From: Gelatoporia subvermispora B
Lineage: Eukaryota > Basidiomycota > Agaricomycetes > Polyporales > Gelatoporiaceae
NCBI GenBank assembly: GCA_000320605.2
Contig: KB445799.1
Span: forward strand, 62,001 to 126,000
DNA length: 64,000 nt
Reading direction: 5' to 3'
Part shown: positions 36,853 through 49,686 of the stretch, piece by piece
How the letters are laid out: each line of letters opens with the position of its first letter
Numbering within the stretch: position 1 is the first letter of the stretch
Notes under the pieces: model-generated
The model's input: only the letters and a program-made list of their open reading frames with translations
What the model was told of the DNA's origin: nothing
Databases searched by the model: none
Position numbers and translations under genes: made by a program

Positions 36853-38333
36853 ATGTCACTTTCTGGACTGAGGTACTTGTCGTTACCACGTATCCCTTTG
36901 AACGCTCTTCGATGCACACGTCGACAGTATGGTTCTTTGGCGATACACGCAGCTCCAGCTGCTGAAGTTCTCAGCAAGATGCCGGCACAAACTACGCGCC
37001 TAGTAATCAGACCCACTCTAGTGCGCGCCGCCAGCTCTGCTTGTACTCTGCCAGATCTCACAACCTGAAGATTGTCCTTACATCGATGCTGGGAGTCTAC
37101 ACATTCGCTGCCTACAAGACAAACCAAAACACCGATTCCTATCTCTCTCGATACCCACTCAACACCAATACCGGATATTGGATTATCAGTAATGCGTATG
37201 AAGCTCGTCAATCATATGAGTTTGATGTACGCAACATGTCGAGACTCTCGGTAACATATCTAAAATCGGAGTAGAAAATTACACAACGCAGACAACAATG
37301 GATGAGAAAGATGGACAACGTTTTCCCTCCAGCTATAGCGTGCAGAATTGTTACAATATACACTGATGCGGCTGATTATTGGAAAGACATACAAGATACT
37401 GACCGTGCCCTTGCGACGATTGGCATCCTAGCTACAGCTATAATTGCGAGTCGCCTGTTTCCCCGCTCGTTCCCCCGCGTCTTGCGCTCTCTATTTCATC
37501 ACCCATTTAGCGGCCGATCGGTTACTTTACTCACGAGTGCTTTCAAGTGCGTTACGTTCTGTGTACATAAACAGAGTTGTGCTGACGTAGACGGTCCCAG
37601 TCACTTGAGTAGCTCGCATCTGGTTGGAAATTTGAGTGGTCTCTGGTTCGCAGGTATGTTACAAGTGAACTCAATGCAACGAGAACTCAGTTCTGGCGAA
37701 TTAGGTGTTGGCTATCAATGGCTTTCTCAGGATTGTCCACCCGTGAACCTTTCAATCGAGGAGGCCAATTCGTGTTATCACTTATTGGCATTTACCTTCG
37801 CATGTGCGTTCTGCCGTTCCAGTCTTCATGTATTATTTGACTGAGGTGTACTTGTAGCTGGGTCGTTCTCCATGCTCTGCAATCACCTTTACGAAGTCGC
37901 ACTTTACCGCTCTCGTGTTCGATTGTTTGGACCTACCTCGCTTGCTACCTTGACGTTCAAGACAGGCTGGCAGGTCACGCCAACGTGCGGTATATCTGGA
38001 GTTATTTACGCCGTCGTGGCTGTGGCGTTACTTGGTTTCGGGGATGACAAGGCGCGGCTACCTCTGGGTCAGGAGATCCCCGCCTGGATGTTATCGATAC
38101 CTCTCCTTCTCTTCGAAACAGCGGGCCTTCTCGCAAAGCGGCCCTTCCTGTCGATGAAACATGTGGCTCATATAGCGGGCTTCGTATTTGGCGCATTATA
38201 TGTGCAGTGTGGCATGGGAACCTGGGAAACGGCTCGAGTCGCAGTTGCTCGGGCTACTGGCAGGGCGATGCCTGTCAAGGTCATATACCCCCGTAGTTCA
38301 TTTGACTCTATCCAGGATACACAAACACATTGA
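36853..38333 (+). CDS. Rhomboid-family intramembrane protease (module copy 2)
   Basis: The start is MSLSGLRYLSLPRIPLNALR, rich in Arg, Leu and Ser without acids, so a mitochondrial presequence is likely. An intron of about 51 nt (donor GTGCGC near 37021) joins RPTL to IVLTSMLGVYTFAAYKTN. Later exons give DRALATIGILATAIIAS, SSHLVGNLSGLWFAG (H-x-x-x-N equivalent), LSIEEANSCYHLLAFTFAG, TCGISGVIYAVVAVA (G-x-S-G with catalytic Ser) and KHVAHIAGFVFGALY (catalytic His). The same exon plan as the copy at 30620 shows common descent, but sequences have diverged widely. It ends SIQDTQTH-stop. Confidence 0.8.
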
Positions 38334-39059
38334 TCGACGGTACCTTCCTTTCATAGTTACGTTGTCTTGCGATCCATGGACATTAAAATCATCTTGAACA
38401 CTGCTATTCGTTCAGTGACGGAGTGTCGGGTTCTAACACGGGTTATACGATGGAGATGCGCTTCTCCGAGTGAGTCAAGTATGGACGTGTAATCCGAGCG
38501 TCCGGACAATAAGCTACGGGACGCGGAAATTTGCCGTCTTGGAGTGATGGCCGGAACATATGTGACGTGTGATTGTCGTGCACGGTAAACTCGCTCGTCG
38601 ACCGCGGAATGTGCCGTCGAACTCGTTGTATGAGCTGTCCAGAGCTTCGAGCTCGAATAAGGAGGTCTTAGTAAGTTTTTTCATCTGTCGTATGCTATTT
38701 CATCGCTGCAGAACAAAGCTCCGAGCTGGGCCAACTCTGGAGTTCATCGTTGGAGTCGCATCGTCGGCCTGCGGGTTCGAACTGTGGATCTGCAACATTC
38801 CATTTTTCAGCTGTTCGTGCAGACCTACTACGCATGACGAAGAATTGAGGCAGACTGCTAAATAAACAATCGCGGTCATATAAGCGGTCATATAATGCGA
38901 AACCTGTACATGTGGAAAAGGCGTAGCAAAGTATATGTCCTCTTGTCATGGAAGCCATGAGTCTTCGGAATGTACAGGGTGCAGTATCAAAAGTTGTACC
39001 GTGGTTTACACGAAAATGGTACAGAGAGCGATTCCTGGAGCGTGAGATGGTCAATCTAG
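38334..39059. other. Intergenic, convergent
   Basis: 726 nt between the ends of the rhomboid (plus) and cyclin (minus) genes. Only short frames; nothing recognised. Confidence 0.45.
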
Positions 39060-40568
39060 CTATGAGTAGTGAGATGTATCTGGTACATCAAGTTCCGTGG
39101 ACACAAAAGACTGAACCACTTCATCGGTCATCATCTGCGTTGACTGCGAAATAGAGGGGTCCTCGAAGCTTTCGGACTCAGTGTGCGCCCTTGAGGAATT
39201 GATGGGGTGAACCGCATGGTCTCCATGTTCGGCTGCCTCCGTCTTCGCGTGCTGACTGAAATGGCCTCCCTTGAGATAGTATTCTTGCACCGAAACTGAA
39301 CCCTCCGACCACGGTAAACCGTTATATTTCTCCTTCAGTACTGATGGGATGCTATAAATATCTTGAGATAGGCGATTGTCAAATAGTTCCACGATGTCCA
39401 GATAGTCAGGTATCTCTACGGTTTGTTTTATATGACCTCCGCAGATATGACGCGCAAGGACCAGAGCGCCCATAGCTAAGGAAGACGGCAGGTATTTCAG
39501 GAAATCCCGAAAGAATAGGGCATATCGTAGAAGAAATTGGGCAACGTGGCGGATCTTGTCCTCATCGGTGACTTCGCATAGCATGTTGAGCCATGCAACA
39601 GTGGAGGGATGCCCCAAATCCCACTCCAGAGTTAGCAGGACATGTGCCTCAAACTCCGTGGCGCAGTCCTTAAAACGATGATCAGTGGAGGCGTAGGCCA
39701 AAGCCGAGACAGTTGCTACACGATGGTCTTCCACGTATTTCGCCGCAATCCAGAGCGCAGTGCACGCTAACAACTGTGTATGGTCCACGTACACCACGCG
39801 GCGAGACATATACCTATCAACGATATTCATCGCAAGGAACAGGATTTCCTCAGAGTCTCGAAAGACAGTCCGGTGGCAGCGCATCATGAATTCTACCAAG
39901 CCCCGACGCATGTGCCATCTGAATTCGGGCTGCGAACTTATCATACCGACCGACGGCATAGTGGTACGCTACGATAGCTATCAGGATATAATGTGTGTAA
40001 ACAGAGCGCCACATACCTCTCGCTCCGCCATGTACGCACGAATCTCTTCGTAGTAGCAATCAACATGAGGTTTGCCTTCGACATTGGCGGGAGATTCAGA
40101 AGAGGGCAGCCATTCCTGTTGAACCTGCTTGGGGATAGGCTTCGAATTCGATTGTCCAGAGGGTGCAGTGGAATTGAGTACGCGAGTAGAGGAGGGCACA
40201 ATGCCAACACGTGGGCCATCCTTGACCGTGAAGTGATCACTACGGTGATCCAAGGGTGCTGTTTGGTGATAGCTACTGACTGGGGTTTCGAAACAGCGAG
40301 GTGTCACGATCAACCTGAATTCCCTACCGTCATCCCTCGAAGTCGAGTCGGTGGTCTCTGTCATATCATCGTGTGTATCTACATGTGACGTATTTGATGA
40401 CCTCGCATCAGTGTCGCATGCTGTGGCCTGGTTTGAGGTGACATGCGATGAGTTCGTCCAGAGCGGGTGGCTGTATGTCCCAGCAGCAGCCTTGTCTACA
40501 CTCTCGGACTTGTCTGTCAGTAAGTGTAATGTCGTGAACGGCGATTCGCTGTTGGTATCTTCTAACAT
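39060..40568 (-). CDS. B-type-like cyclin
   Basis: Two exons visible. The upstream exon is Ser/Thr-rich and ends YYEEIRAYMAERE. A 48 nt intron leads to RTTMPSVGMISSQPEFRWHM. The N-terminal cyclin box reads RRGLVEFMMRCHRTVF, LFLAMNIVDRYMSRR and ACTALWIAAKYVED; the C-terminal box includes ATEFEAHVLLTLEWDLGHPS and ALVLARHICGG. The YYEEI and WIAAKYVED motifs match mitotic B-type cyclins, but the MRAILVDWL-like hydrophobic patch is altered (MRRGLVEFM), so it is a divergent member. The ATG at 40568 is only the first in the open frame; the N-terminus, with any destruction box, probably extends into unresolved exons up to about 41380. Confidence 0.78.
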
Positions 40569-41936
40569 TCTTGCGGATATGGATACCGGCTTCAAGTTGG
40601 TAGTGAGCGAGGTGTCTCTTGTTAGTGTCCCTTTGGCGACCGGTTCTGCAAGAAATCCAATCTAATGACAGCTGATTCCGTTCACGGAGCTGGTAGTTAC
40701 CTTCTGGCCCCACCGGCAAGACAACACCGGCGCCAACCCAACTCGACTTCAGCGGCATCATGCAAATTGTACGCCAAGCAGGTGGCAGGGAGACGGCACG
40801 TTGCAGTGAGTGAGATAATCTGTGCTGTCTCGCAGACAGGCCTTGTAGGTCAGGTCTCCGTGCTTTCTCCGGCAATTGGCGCGGGAAGTTAGATTTCGCT
40901 ACATCTGAACTTTGTAAGTGAAGCAGATCCCATAGCCAACGGAGTGTCTCACCATCATGGCTGAGCCACATCGCTGGAGCGTCTTGATGAGCGTAGGTCT
41001 TGATCGGCGATCGCCTACGGCCAAACTCCCCACCTGGGTGTAAGCCTTTGGACGAAGCTGTCCATATCTCAGATGTATTGCTTATCGAAGTGTACCATAT
41101 ACGTACTCGAGAGATCCACCGTGTGGTTCTGAATAACATTCCTCCGAGAACGCAAGAGGAGTCTGACATCGTCTCGTGCATGCCCATGCGGCAACTGATG
41201 ATATAGATCGCTGTAGTCTACACTACGGCTTCGGAGAAGGCCTGCCTGGAGAGGATCTCGCTGTCCGAGCGATCTTAAGACAGATTTGCCCTCAGGAGGC
41301 ATCCTGATAGCAGGATAGGGAAATGCAGGCGACGAGGGACGAGGTTGTCTAGATCGTGCATCGATTTGGACAGGCGACATGCCAGCACTCCTCTATTCTG
41401 CGTGAGCGTCGTTACCAGATCTCAAGGTTCAAATATGGGCTTGATGATCGCCTCGGCGAGGAGTACCTGGGCCCGGTCGAAGGGACGTGTGCGAATGAAA
41501 GGAGTCTCTGAAGAGTACAGCGGGAGCAAGGCGTCGGTATTGCTAACCGCCGCGGTTATTATCAGTCAGCTTTCACGGGATTCCAACAGTTATGGCACTG
41601 CCTGCTCGTGGTGCGTGCAAGATGCATCACATTCGAAGAACATGCTGCCTGCACGTGTTGCCTTAGTCATGGGAAGAGTAGGAAAACATTTCATCGCCTC
41701 GCCATAGAAAACACGGGCGAGGGCAGTGCGATCGGCTTCTCGAATTCGATCAGCCTATCTTCCTCATCTCTTCATAGAGCTATAGACGTCCGAAGATGTG
41801 GTACAGACGTCCCTCCTGTGAAGCATGACTCAGTGCAGAATAGCACGGTTCCGTGGAATAACAGGTACAACATACTGTTATTGTGCACTGAGTCTACAAT
41901 CCTAGATCGAGCGCTTAATCGCCGCACGTAAAAGTC
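40569..41936. other. Probable unresolved 5' part of cyclin gene plus intergenic
   Basis: The cyclin frame stays open upstream to near 40660 (IGFLAEPVAKGTLTRD). A candidate first exon on the minus strand starts MSPVQIDARSRQPRP at 41380. Splice phases between these could not be settled. The part from 41400 to 41936 shows no gene. Confidence 0.35.
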
Positions 41937-44090
41937 TTACCGTTCGCCTCTCCGCTCGTCAACAACCGCATCAACCCATTTCAGGACCGCGCTCTCTAGC
42001 ATATCCTCCCATCCGTTATCGAGACGCGCAACTAGAGGCGCATCGAAGGTGATGGAGTCTTCCATGGTCACCCCCGGGAAGCGGATGGTAGACGGCGAGG
42101 GAGAGATGGACGGAGTACCCGTTGGGGTGTCCCCTGGTGTTGGCGTCCGACTTCTCTTGATAGGCTCCAGGCTTGATGGCGAAGTGATGGGGATGAGGTA
42201 CCGGAGCTTCAGCGCGCTGTGAACGAGTTGTCAGTCTCTTGTGGGATAGGCGGATTGTCGTAAACAGATACGTACGCAGCCCAGAGTCGGAGGTTATCGG
42301 TCCGTCTGAATGTCCAACCGCGTTTGTTCTTCTCGCTTGTGCTGTCCTCGGACGACTGCAACTCGAGGGCCACGATGTCATGAATCGCATCCTTGCTGAC
42401 GTAACCCCAAGGTTTACGGGACCGCCGTACACCGGTATTGTATGCCACACAAAGCATTTGCCCTGCAGATAGAACCTTCAACAATGCAGCTCCGTCAGGT
42501 GGAGCTGGTGGAAGTAGAGCCTGGAGGTGCGAAGGCAAGCTTGCAGCCAAAAGGGCACGTAGGCGACCTGGGTATGTTAGGAATACGTCTATGAGATTTA
42601 ATCCGTAGCTCACCAAGGGGATCGTCTATGAACGTTGTCCGCTTTGCCCAGTCCGGTAACTCGTCGTCGTCGACGCTATCTTCTTCCGAAACGGTCTCCA
42701 TCCCCTCCGGCTCTTCCGTGACAACCAAGCTGCGCATCGCGTCCAGCATACCCGTCGAGACAACCCTCCGCTTCGACCGCCCCATCTCCGGCTCGCTCTG
42801 CTCGATGGCATCGCCTGCACTCACCCTACGCCCCTTACTGCGCTCCTGCCGCTCCTTCCGCAACGCACGGTCCCTCTCGCGGTGCCACCCCCTCTTCCCA
42901 TCCTGCGTGCCCCCAAACAACACCTCGTCAACCGTGTTCACGTACCGCGCAACCACCTCACGCTCACGCGCCAGGTCTACGAGGCGCACGTCCTGACGGT
43001 ACAGCCAACCGCCGCTGAGGACGAGTCGCTCGTCCCACCGCTCACGCTTCTCGCGCTCCTCTTCGCTAAGCTGATTGAAGTCATCCACCTCGTCCTCCCA
43101 CACGGGCACGGGGCGCGAGTGCCCGCTGATCTCGATGAATGAGATCGAGACGGACGTATCGCCGTCGAGGAATGCGGGCTCCGTCGGTGATGCGCTGCGC
43201 GAGGCCGTACCGTGCTCGGGTAGTGAACCGTGGTCGCTCTGCGCGTCGTAGGCGTCGTGCTCGAGCGGCAGTCGTGTCTTCTCCTCGACCTCCCGCAGCA
43301 CCGACAGTACCTCGAGCGCGCTCTTGCGGATGCGTGTCAGCGGGTCCGAGGGCGAATTCGGCTGCGACGCCTGTCGCTTCGACATCGGTGTGCTGGAAAG
43401 GGTCTGCGGGCGGAAGGACTGGTGCGAGGTAGGCCCTGTAGATTCGTCGGGAAGGGACATGAGGTAGTTGCGCACGGAGCGCACGGCGCGCGTCGTAGTT
43501 TTGAGCACATCCAACACGTCAATCTCTTCCTTCTGCACCTCCCCCGCAGTTAGCAAGGTCGTGTCCTGCGGCGGTGTCGTACCGTCCAGCTCCCAAGCTG
43601 ATGCAACACCACCAAGATCTTCGATGACTCCAGGGCGCAGATTTTCAGGGTCTGTCTCGACGATCTTGATATGTGGTGGGAAGGACGGTTGAACGACTGG
43701 CGGAATAGCGGGGGACGGAGGCAGCTGGAAGTCGCGGCCGACATGGCGCGACGGCTTGATAGACAGGCCTGACGGCCCCCCGATAGCGGGGACCATACCA
43801 TGATGTGGCTTCTTGAGCGGGCTGTACACCTCCCTTCAGCGTCTCGCAGGGTCGCAGAGGACGGCCACGTACTCGCTCTCTGCCTTGATGCCCGTCTTTG
43901 TGAAGTAGTGCTGGAGATGCTCGATGCTCCCGAGCGCCATCACACTTTCGCGCTTCGCTGCGCTGCGGCTGAACGGCTTCTGTGGCTTGTTCGACGAGTT
44001 CATGTTGGGATAGAACGCGACTTGACGCCGTGATTTCTGCTCCGAGGTATCATCAGAAGGCGCTGGTATCGGCGTTTGCGTGGTATCCAT
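41937..44090 (-). CDS. Large conserved-looking protein of unknown function
   Basis: The start is MDTTQTPIPAPSDDTSEQ, with MALGSIEHLQHYFTKTGI in the first exon. A very short intron (about 39 nt) or an alternative leads to a long central exon beginning YSPLKKPHHGMVPAIGG. This has a Ser/Pro-rich part, a helix DVLKTTTRAVRSVRNYLMSL, an ISFIEISGHSRPVPVWEDE stretch and a charged helix rich in Glu and Arg. Two more introns join LGRLRALLAASLPSHLQ and then ALKLRYLIPITSPSS, ending AVVDERRGER-stop at 41937-41939. No catalytic motif or membrane span; I do not recognise a domain. The composition suggests a cytosolic scaffold or regulatory protein. Confidence 0.7.
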
Positions 44091-44698
44091 GAGTGTGGTA
44101 TCTGAACGGACAATTGAAGGTTACTGAGATGAATACAATCAGAAATAAACGGAACCTATTCGCAAACCTATAGGGAACCGTCAGCTGCGGAAGCGAGAGC
44201 TTGAAAGATGGAACTTACTCGCCCTCGTACGCGAGCACGAAACTACATTGGGCGCTAACATAGCACAGCCACCTCGAACAAATATTTGTGAGTCGTAAAT
44301 TGGAAGTGCGCTGCAGGGGGATGGTCTATGCACCAGGACCAATGCCCTTGTATAAATCTGAGCATTATAACTGACCGGACTGGATTGGAAGAGATTCAGC
44401 CTAGCGAATAGCGCAGCCAGACCGACACCGACGGTCTCGAATTTTCCCCCAAAATTCATAACGCCGCAGCCATACCTCGGCCCCGACATCCTTCCCGCCT
44501 CTTACATCAATATTCTCAAGCACGCTCAAACACGAACACGCGAAGAGTGGTGTCGATTCGCATTGCGCGATATTAAGATAGGTAGACAGATATACGACTC
44601 CATGCAGTGGGCCAGCTCGTCTGTCATAAGTAAGCGACGGATTGTAGTCATAGAATGTCCTCGTCCCCAAGCGACCCAAACATGCGCCCCAGCGGCGC
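44091..44698. other. Intergenic
   Basis: 608 nt between the start of the unknown protein gene and the end of TOM70, both on minus. No gene recognised; it holds the promoter for the former near 44091. Confidence 0.45.
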
Positions 44699-47126
44699 TC
44701 ACGCCATCGCGCGCGCCATCTGGCTCAGCTGGTTGGCCATCTCCGGGTAGTTGCGCGTGAACTCGACCTGCGCTGCCGTCGCCTGTCCGTCCACGCATGC
44801 ACTACATCAGCAACCCGAACCATGGCCAAAGCGAACAACCACATACGTATTGATAAGTCAACGCGGCGACGAGCTCCGGCTCGCTGCGCGCAAGCTCAGA
44901 CTGCCGCTCGAACATCTGCATAGCGACATCGATCTTGCCCTGCTGCAGGCTTAGCTGCGCGAGCGTCGCCACCGCTGCCTCGCACTCAGGGTCGATCCGG
45001 AGCGCTTCTTGGCAGCACCGCTCGGCTGCACCAATGTCTTGCTTCCACTGGTACAGTGCAAGACCCTTGTTGACCAACGGCAGCACATTAATATGCGGAC
45101 CTCTGTCGGACGAGATCTGCGAGTATGGTGGCGGCCTATAGATCTGTGAGACATTTGCGACACGTCATTCGGAGGCCACTCACTTGGCCCTTTCGAGCTC
45201 GATTGCACGGTCGAACTTCTCCACTGCATCCTGGAATCGTTGCTGGTCGAGAAGGAGCTCACCGCTGCAGCGCACACGCCACGTCAATTCCGGACACGTC
45301 TCAGAGGGGACCACAACCTACTAGTAATTTTGGGGCTCGCTCCGTTGTGGGAAGGCTTTGAGTGTCCTCCGGAAGGTCGCCATGCTCTTCGCTAAGTCTC
45401 CCGACTTGTACTGCGCGACAGCGAGCTGGATGTGGCTGAACACAAACTGGTCGTCTAATGATGTCGACTTTGTGTAGTTTTCCGCCGCATCGGTGAACTC
45501 GTTCATGATGAAGAGCACTATGATGCAGCTGGTCAAGGCGACTATTACAGCAAATATTGGGTAGTAGCTGACCTTGGCCACGGTGGTAGTAGATGTCCGG
45601 GTCATCGGGATTGTGCTTGATAGCTTCCTCGAAGCTCTCGAAGGCCTTCTTGGGGTCGCCCTGCTCCATGTAAACGCTAGCAAGCTTGACCCATGTCTGC
45701 GTCAACGAAGGGTGAAGTGCGATCGACGACAAGAAGTCTTCCTTGGCGCCGTGAACTTCGGTCATCAGGAACCTATGACAACTTAGGGTAACGAAAAGCA
45801 CAATCAGAATGGACGGACTCACTTGAACGTGCCGCGCAAATTCAAAGCCTCCGCCTTTCCGATGTCCCATGAGATACCCTGCTCTAGTGCCTCATTGACA
45901 AGCGTGAGGGCTTGCGAGTACTCGCCAGCACCGAGCGCTTCGAGGGACATGATGAGTGTGCGATCGCCCTCTGTCGGCTCGTCGGGCAGCGCCGGAAGAG
46001 GTCCTGGATGATGATCAGCACAAGTCAGGGGTGCAGTGCGTCTAGCGAGAGCATACGTGTGCGGAAGGCGCCGAAGTAGGCAGAGACGAAGGTGTATGAA
46101 GGAAGACGAGGTTCCCGGGTCTATACGCTGGATTTTAGCAGGGAAGATGGGTGGCGTCGAACCATACGCACGGCAAGGATCTGCTCAGCCTTCTTAGATG
46201 AGATCTTTTTGAGGACTCGTTCTACAGATTGCGCCGCAGCGTCATTTTGGAACTTGTCCAGGATCGCCGCCGCCGTGTAGTCTGTATGACAACAGTCTCC
46301 ATCAGTCCGGCGAACGGGGATCCGCACGGCGCTTGAACGCACCTCGCAGGGCCTCTTCAGAGCGGTCCAGCGCCTCCAGCGCCGTCGCACGGCGGTTCAG
46401 AGCCTTGACGTAGCTGGTGTCTAGCCGGAGAGCCTCATTACAATCCTCCAAGACCTTCTCGTATTGGGGCGGGGCCATGTTCACGTAGCCTGCAGCAGAC
46501 GTCAATGCCGAGCGGACGCGCGATTCGTCCCGACTCACAGGCTGCCCGGTTGCTGAAGAACACCGGCTCAGGTTTTGGTGTGACCTTGATCGCGCGGGTG
46601 TACAGCTCGGCCGCAATGGGAAACTTGCGCTGCGTGTACGCAGTGTTACCCTTCGCCTTCAGCTCCGCAGCGAGCTTCGTCCGTTCCTATCCCGAGTGTC
46701 AGGAGCACACTTCGCAATATGTAGACTCCGGAGCCGCATACCTCGGTGGACATCAGCTCAAGGTCCTCGGGAGAGAAGTCAAACTCGTCTGCATTATAGC
46801 TGTGAACCTCCGAGCTCCTCCGCCGAAATTACATACAACGTACTGAGTATCTCGGCGTCCTCATCCTTGATCTCTTCTAGGATGGGCCCCTCTTTGTCCT
46901 TCGCCGCACCCTTGCGCTTCTTGGACTTGCTCTTCTTCTTGTCCTTCTTGCGCTCGGCCTTCTCAACGTCGGGCTCACCGCCGCGGGGCCCGCGCGAGGT
47001 CGACGCGTAGTACGCGACACCACCGAGGGCGACGATAGCCGCAGCGGTGCCAATAATGACGGCCCGCTTGTTTTCAGAGATAAACGCCTCGACGCGCTCT
47101 ACAACGGAGGGTGCGGACGACGACAT
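44699..47126 (-). CDS. TOM70: Mitochondrial import receptor TOM70
   Basis: The start is [20 protein letters not shown] at 47126. The single N-terminal membrane anchor is [20 protein letters not shown], followed by a Lys-rich linker ([16 protein letters not shown]). TPR repeats follow: [36 protein letters not shown], the Arg/Asn clamp segment [72 protein letters not shown] and [17 protein letters not shown]. It ends [15 protein letters not shown] at 44699-44701. Tom70 sits in the outer mitochondrial membrane and binds Hsp70/Hsp90-delivered preproteins. Introns are short and frequent, about nine. Confidence 0.9.
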
Positions 47127-47615
47127 GATGGTGGGGGACGACGAGGAGGCCGTCGAGCACGACTGACCAATTTTGGCTCGGCCACGCTGACGTTGGGCTT
47201 CTAAACTCGGCCAAATAACACCTAGAGTAGGGGTTATATACTGCCAAATTCTGACGCAATTACCTCAGGTCGCCGGCGGGGTTGAAGTATGATGGCACTC
47301 CGCTGTGGCAGACAATTCATTCCATCAACTTTCTTGCCAGCCAAGTGATCAGACGAATTCTTCGACACTGGAGATCACCCTATTTTTCCCGAGAGAGGAC
47401 TTAACAAGGATTTTTGGGCTGAAACAAGCTTGTGCAAGCCAGGTATCTCCGAAGTAAATTTAAGAAACCTGACCAATGCCTTTAGCGGAGTTTAAACAGC
47501 TAGACGAATTTACTCGGCACGCTGAGCGTTCAGACCGATCTTCTCGCAAAGCGGTGGCTGCACTGAGACTCTCTGCTAGTGAACTCGTCTCTTGGTCTAG
47601 ACTTCATTCTGCAAG
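47127..47615. promoter_or_regulatory. Divergent promoter of TOM70 and DPH2
   Basis: 489 nt between opposite starts. It contains CCAAT-type ATTGG/CCAAT sequences near 47170 but no clear TATA. No gene. Confidence 0.45.
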
Positions 47616-49686
47616 ATGGCAGAAAACACAGCATTTTCAACATCCGGAGAAGAGGCAATCACCCGAACAATCGACATCAGCCAAGATGAAGTGCCAGGCG
47701 AACTTTCCGCGGAAGAGATTGAAAACTACTATGACATTGAACGGACCGCAGTGGAGATCGAGAAGGGAAACTACAAACGAGTTGAGTGCAAGCTATAAAG
47801 CATTCAAACATATGCTTGATGTCCTATGACCTAGACAGCCTTGCAATTTCCTGATGAACTCTTGCGCCACTCCGTGCCCATATTCCGGCGTCTGAAGGCT
47901 CGCTTGTCTCCGGGAAGAGAGCTATACGTGCTCGCAGACACATCATATGGCAGGTATGTCACGGGCGATTCACATAATATGGTTCAACTTATACCTGATC
48001 AGCTGCTGCGTAGATGAGGTCGCTGCGCAACATGTGGACGCCGATGCGATGGTCCATTATGGACATGCCTGTATGACCAAGTACGTCCATCCCTTGTCGC
48101 AAATTCTTGACTCACACTTACACATCATAGGACGTCTCGCCTTCCTGTCATATATGTTTTTGGGAAGAAGCCAGTTGACTCAGAAGACTGTGCGAGCAAG
48201 CTGCTTCAATCACTCGACGCATCATCGACAAGTCTGGAGGGCAAGACATTGGTCCTACGCCACGACGTTGCGTACGCTCATAGAGCTGGTAATTGTGGCA
48301 TCATCATATATATTCCAGTACCTCGTTCATCCGCTATTCGTAGACCAAATCCTCGAAAAGCTCAGAGCTGCGATGTCGATATACGCTCCCTTCGAATACT
48401 CACCCATCCCCTTGATGTCCTTCCCTGTTTCACCAAATACGTCTACCCAGGGCGAGACGACTGTTGCGACGAATGGTCACGACACAACATCTGACAGCCA
48501 ACTCGATGATGCGCCACGCAACGACATCATACTATATGTCGGCGGCGAAAGTCTCAGTTTGACAAATCTGCTGATGACCCACGCACACTGTGAAGTACGC
48601 AGCCTTCTACACCTACCATTGCATGCCCTGACCACGTATGATAGGTACACACGTACGATCCAAAAACAGGGACAGCACGGCTTGAGTCAGGACGCACGAA
48701 CAAATTGCTCATGCGGCGATATGTGGCTGTACAAAAAGCGCGCGATGCGGACGTGTTTGGCATCCTCGTCGGCACACTTGGAGTTGGTAAGTATACCATC
48801 CCCTGTGGGTCGTTGAGCCGTCTCACCCTGCTCGTTTTGCACAGCGGCATATCTCCCGCTCATTTCTCATCTTCGCAAAGTGCTCTCACGTGCACACAAA
48901 AAGAGCTTTACGATCAGTGTGGGCAAGCTCAACCCGGCCAAACTTGCCAACTTCCTCGAAATCGAGTGCTTTGTCTTGGTCGCTTGCCCCGAGAATAGTC
49001 TGATCGAGGCCAAAGTACGTACAACGTATCCTAAATAATCGAATCGATCAGTAATGTCGATGATACCAGGAATTCCTGCGGCCAATCGTCACACCATATG
49101 AACTTGAGATCGCCTTACGAGCCCCTCAGAGTTGGACGGGTCGCTATGTCCTGGACTTCGAGAAATTGCTTGTTGCTGATCCAAGTATGGCGTGGCATAT
49201 TCATGTTGCATGTCTCCAGCGCTGATCTTCCCCTCGACACTAGATAACAGCGAGGATGCCGCAGAGGGTTCTGATAGAGAAGAAGAAGACCCAGAACAAC
49301 CTGTCTTCTCCCTAGTCACCGGGAAATATCGGCATGCGAAACGATATGGAGGTGCGTCCTCCAAAACTCAAGTTCACTACCGACGCGCGATCTGACAAGT
49401 GACTTCCGTCAGCTGCAGAGACAAATGCGGATCCGAATGATCCAGGTTCCGCACTCATCTTGCGAAACCAAGATGGCACAGTCGCTCTTGCGGACAGCGC
49501 AGCAGGTGCGTCGCGTGTTCTGCCGTGATACATGACGCCCTAACTTCTGTCTCAGGCGCCTTCCTCCAGGCCCGGACCTATCGTGGACTCGAAGTGCGCA
49601 TTGGCCAGGACGCGCCGGCGGTGCTTGAGCAAGGCCGGAGCGGGATTGCGCGTGGATATGCAGATGACCATTCCTCTGGTGGCTAA
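47616..49686 (+). CDS. DPH2: Diphthamide biosynthesis protein 2
   Basis: The start is [20 protein letters not shown], then [20 protein letters not shown]. Exons add [40 protein letters not shown] and [15 protein letters not shown], the Dph1/Dph2 signature with its cluster-binding Cys. Later parts read [20 protein letters not shown] and [15 protein letters not shown]. It ends [14 protein letters not shown]. With Dph1 this radical-SAM-like [4Fe-4S] protein starts diphthamide synthesis on elongation factor 2. About seven introns. A small exon near 48780-48890 was placed by motif only. Confidence 0.88.

Noticed and set aside
38700..38800. GGGTTCGAACTG sequence suggesting a tRNA T-loop
   Set aside because: The flanking bases do not form a T-stem, and no acceptor, D or anticodon stem could be found.
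40408..41187. 259-codon minus-strand frame overlapping the cyclin N-terminus
   Set aside because: It runs in a different frame from the supported cyclin exon over 40408-40568; part of it may be used as an upstream exon but not the whole frame.
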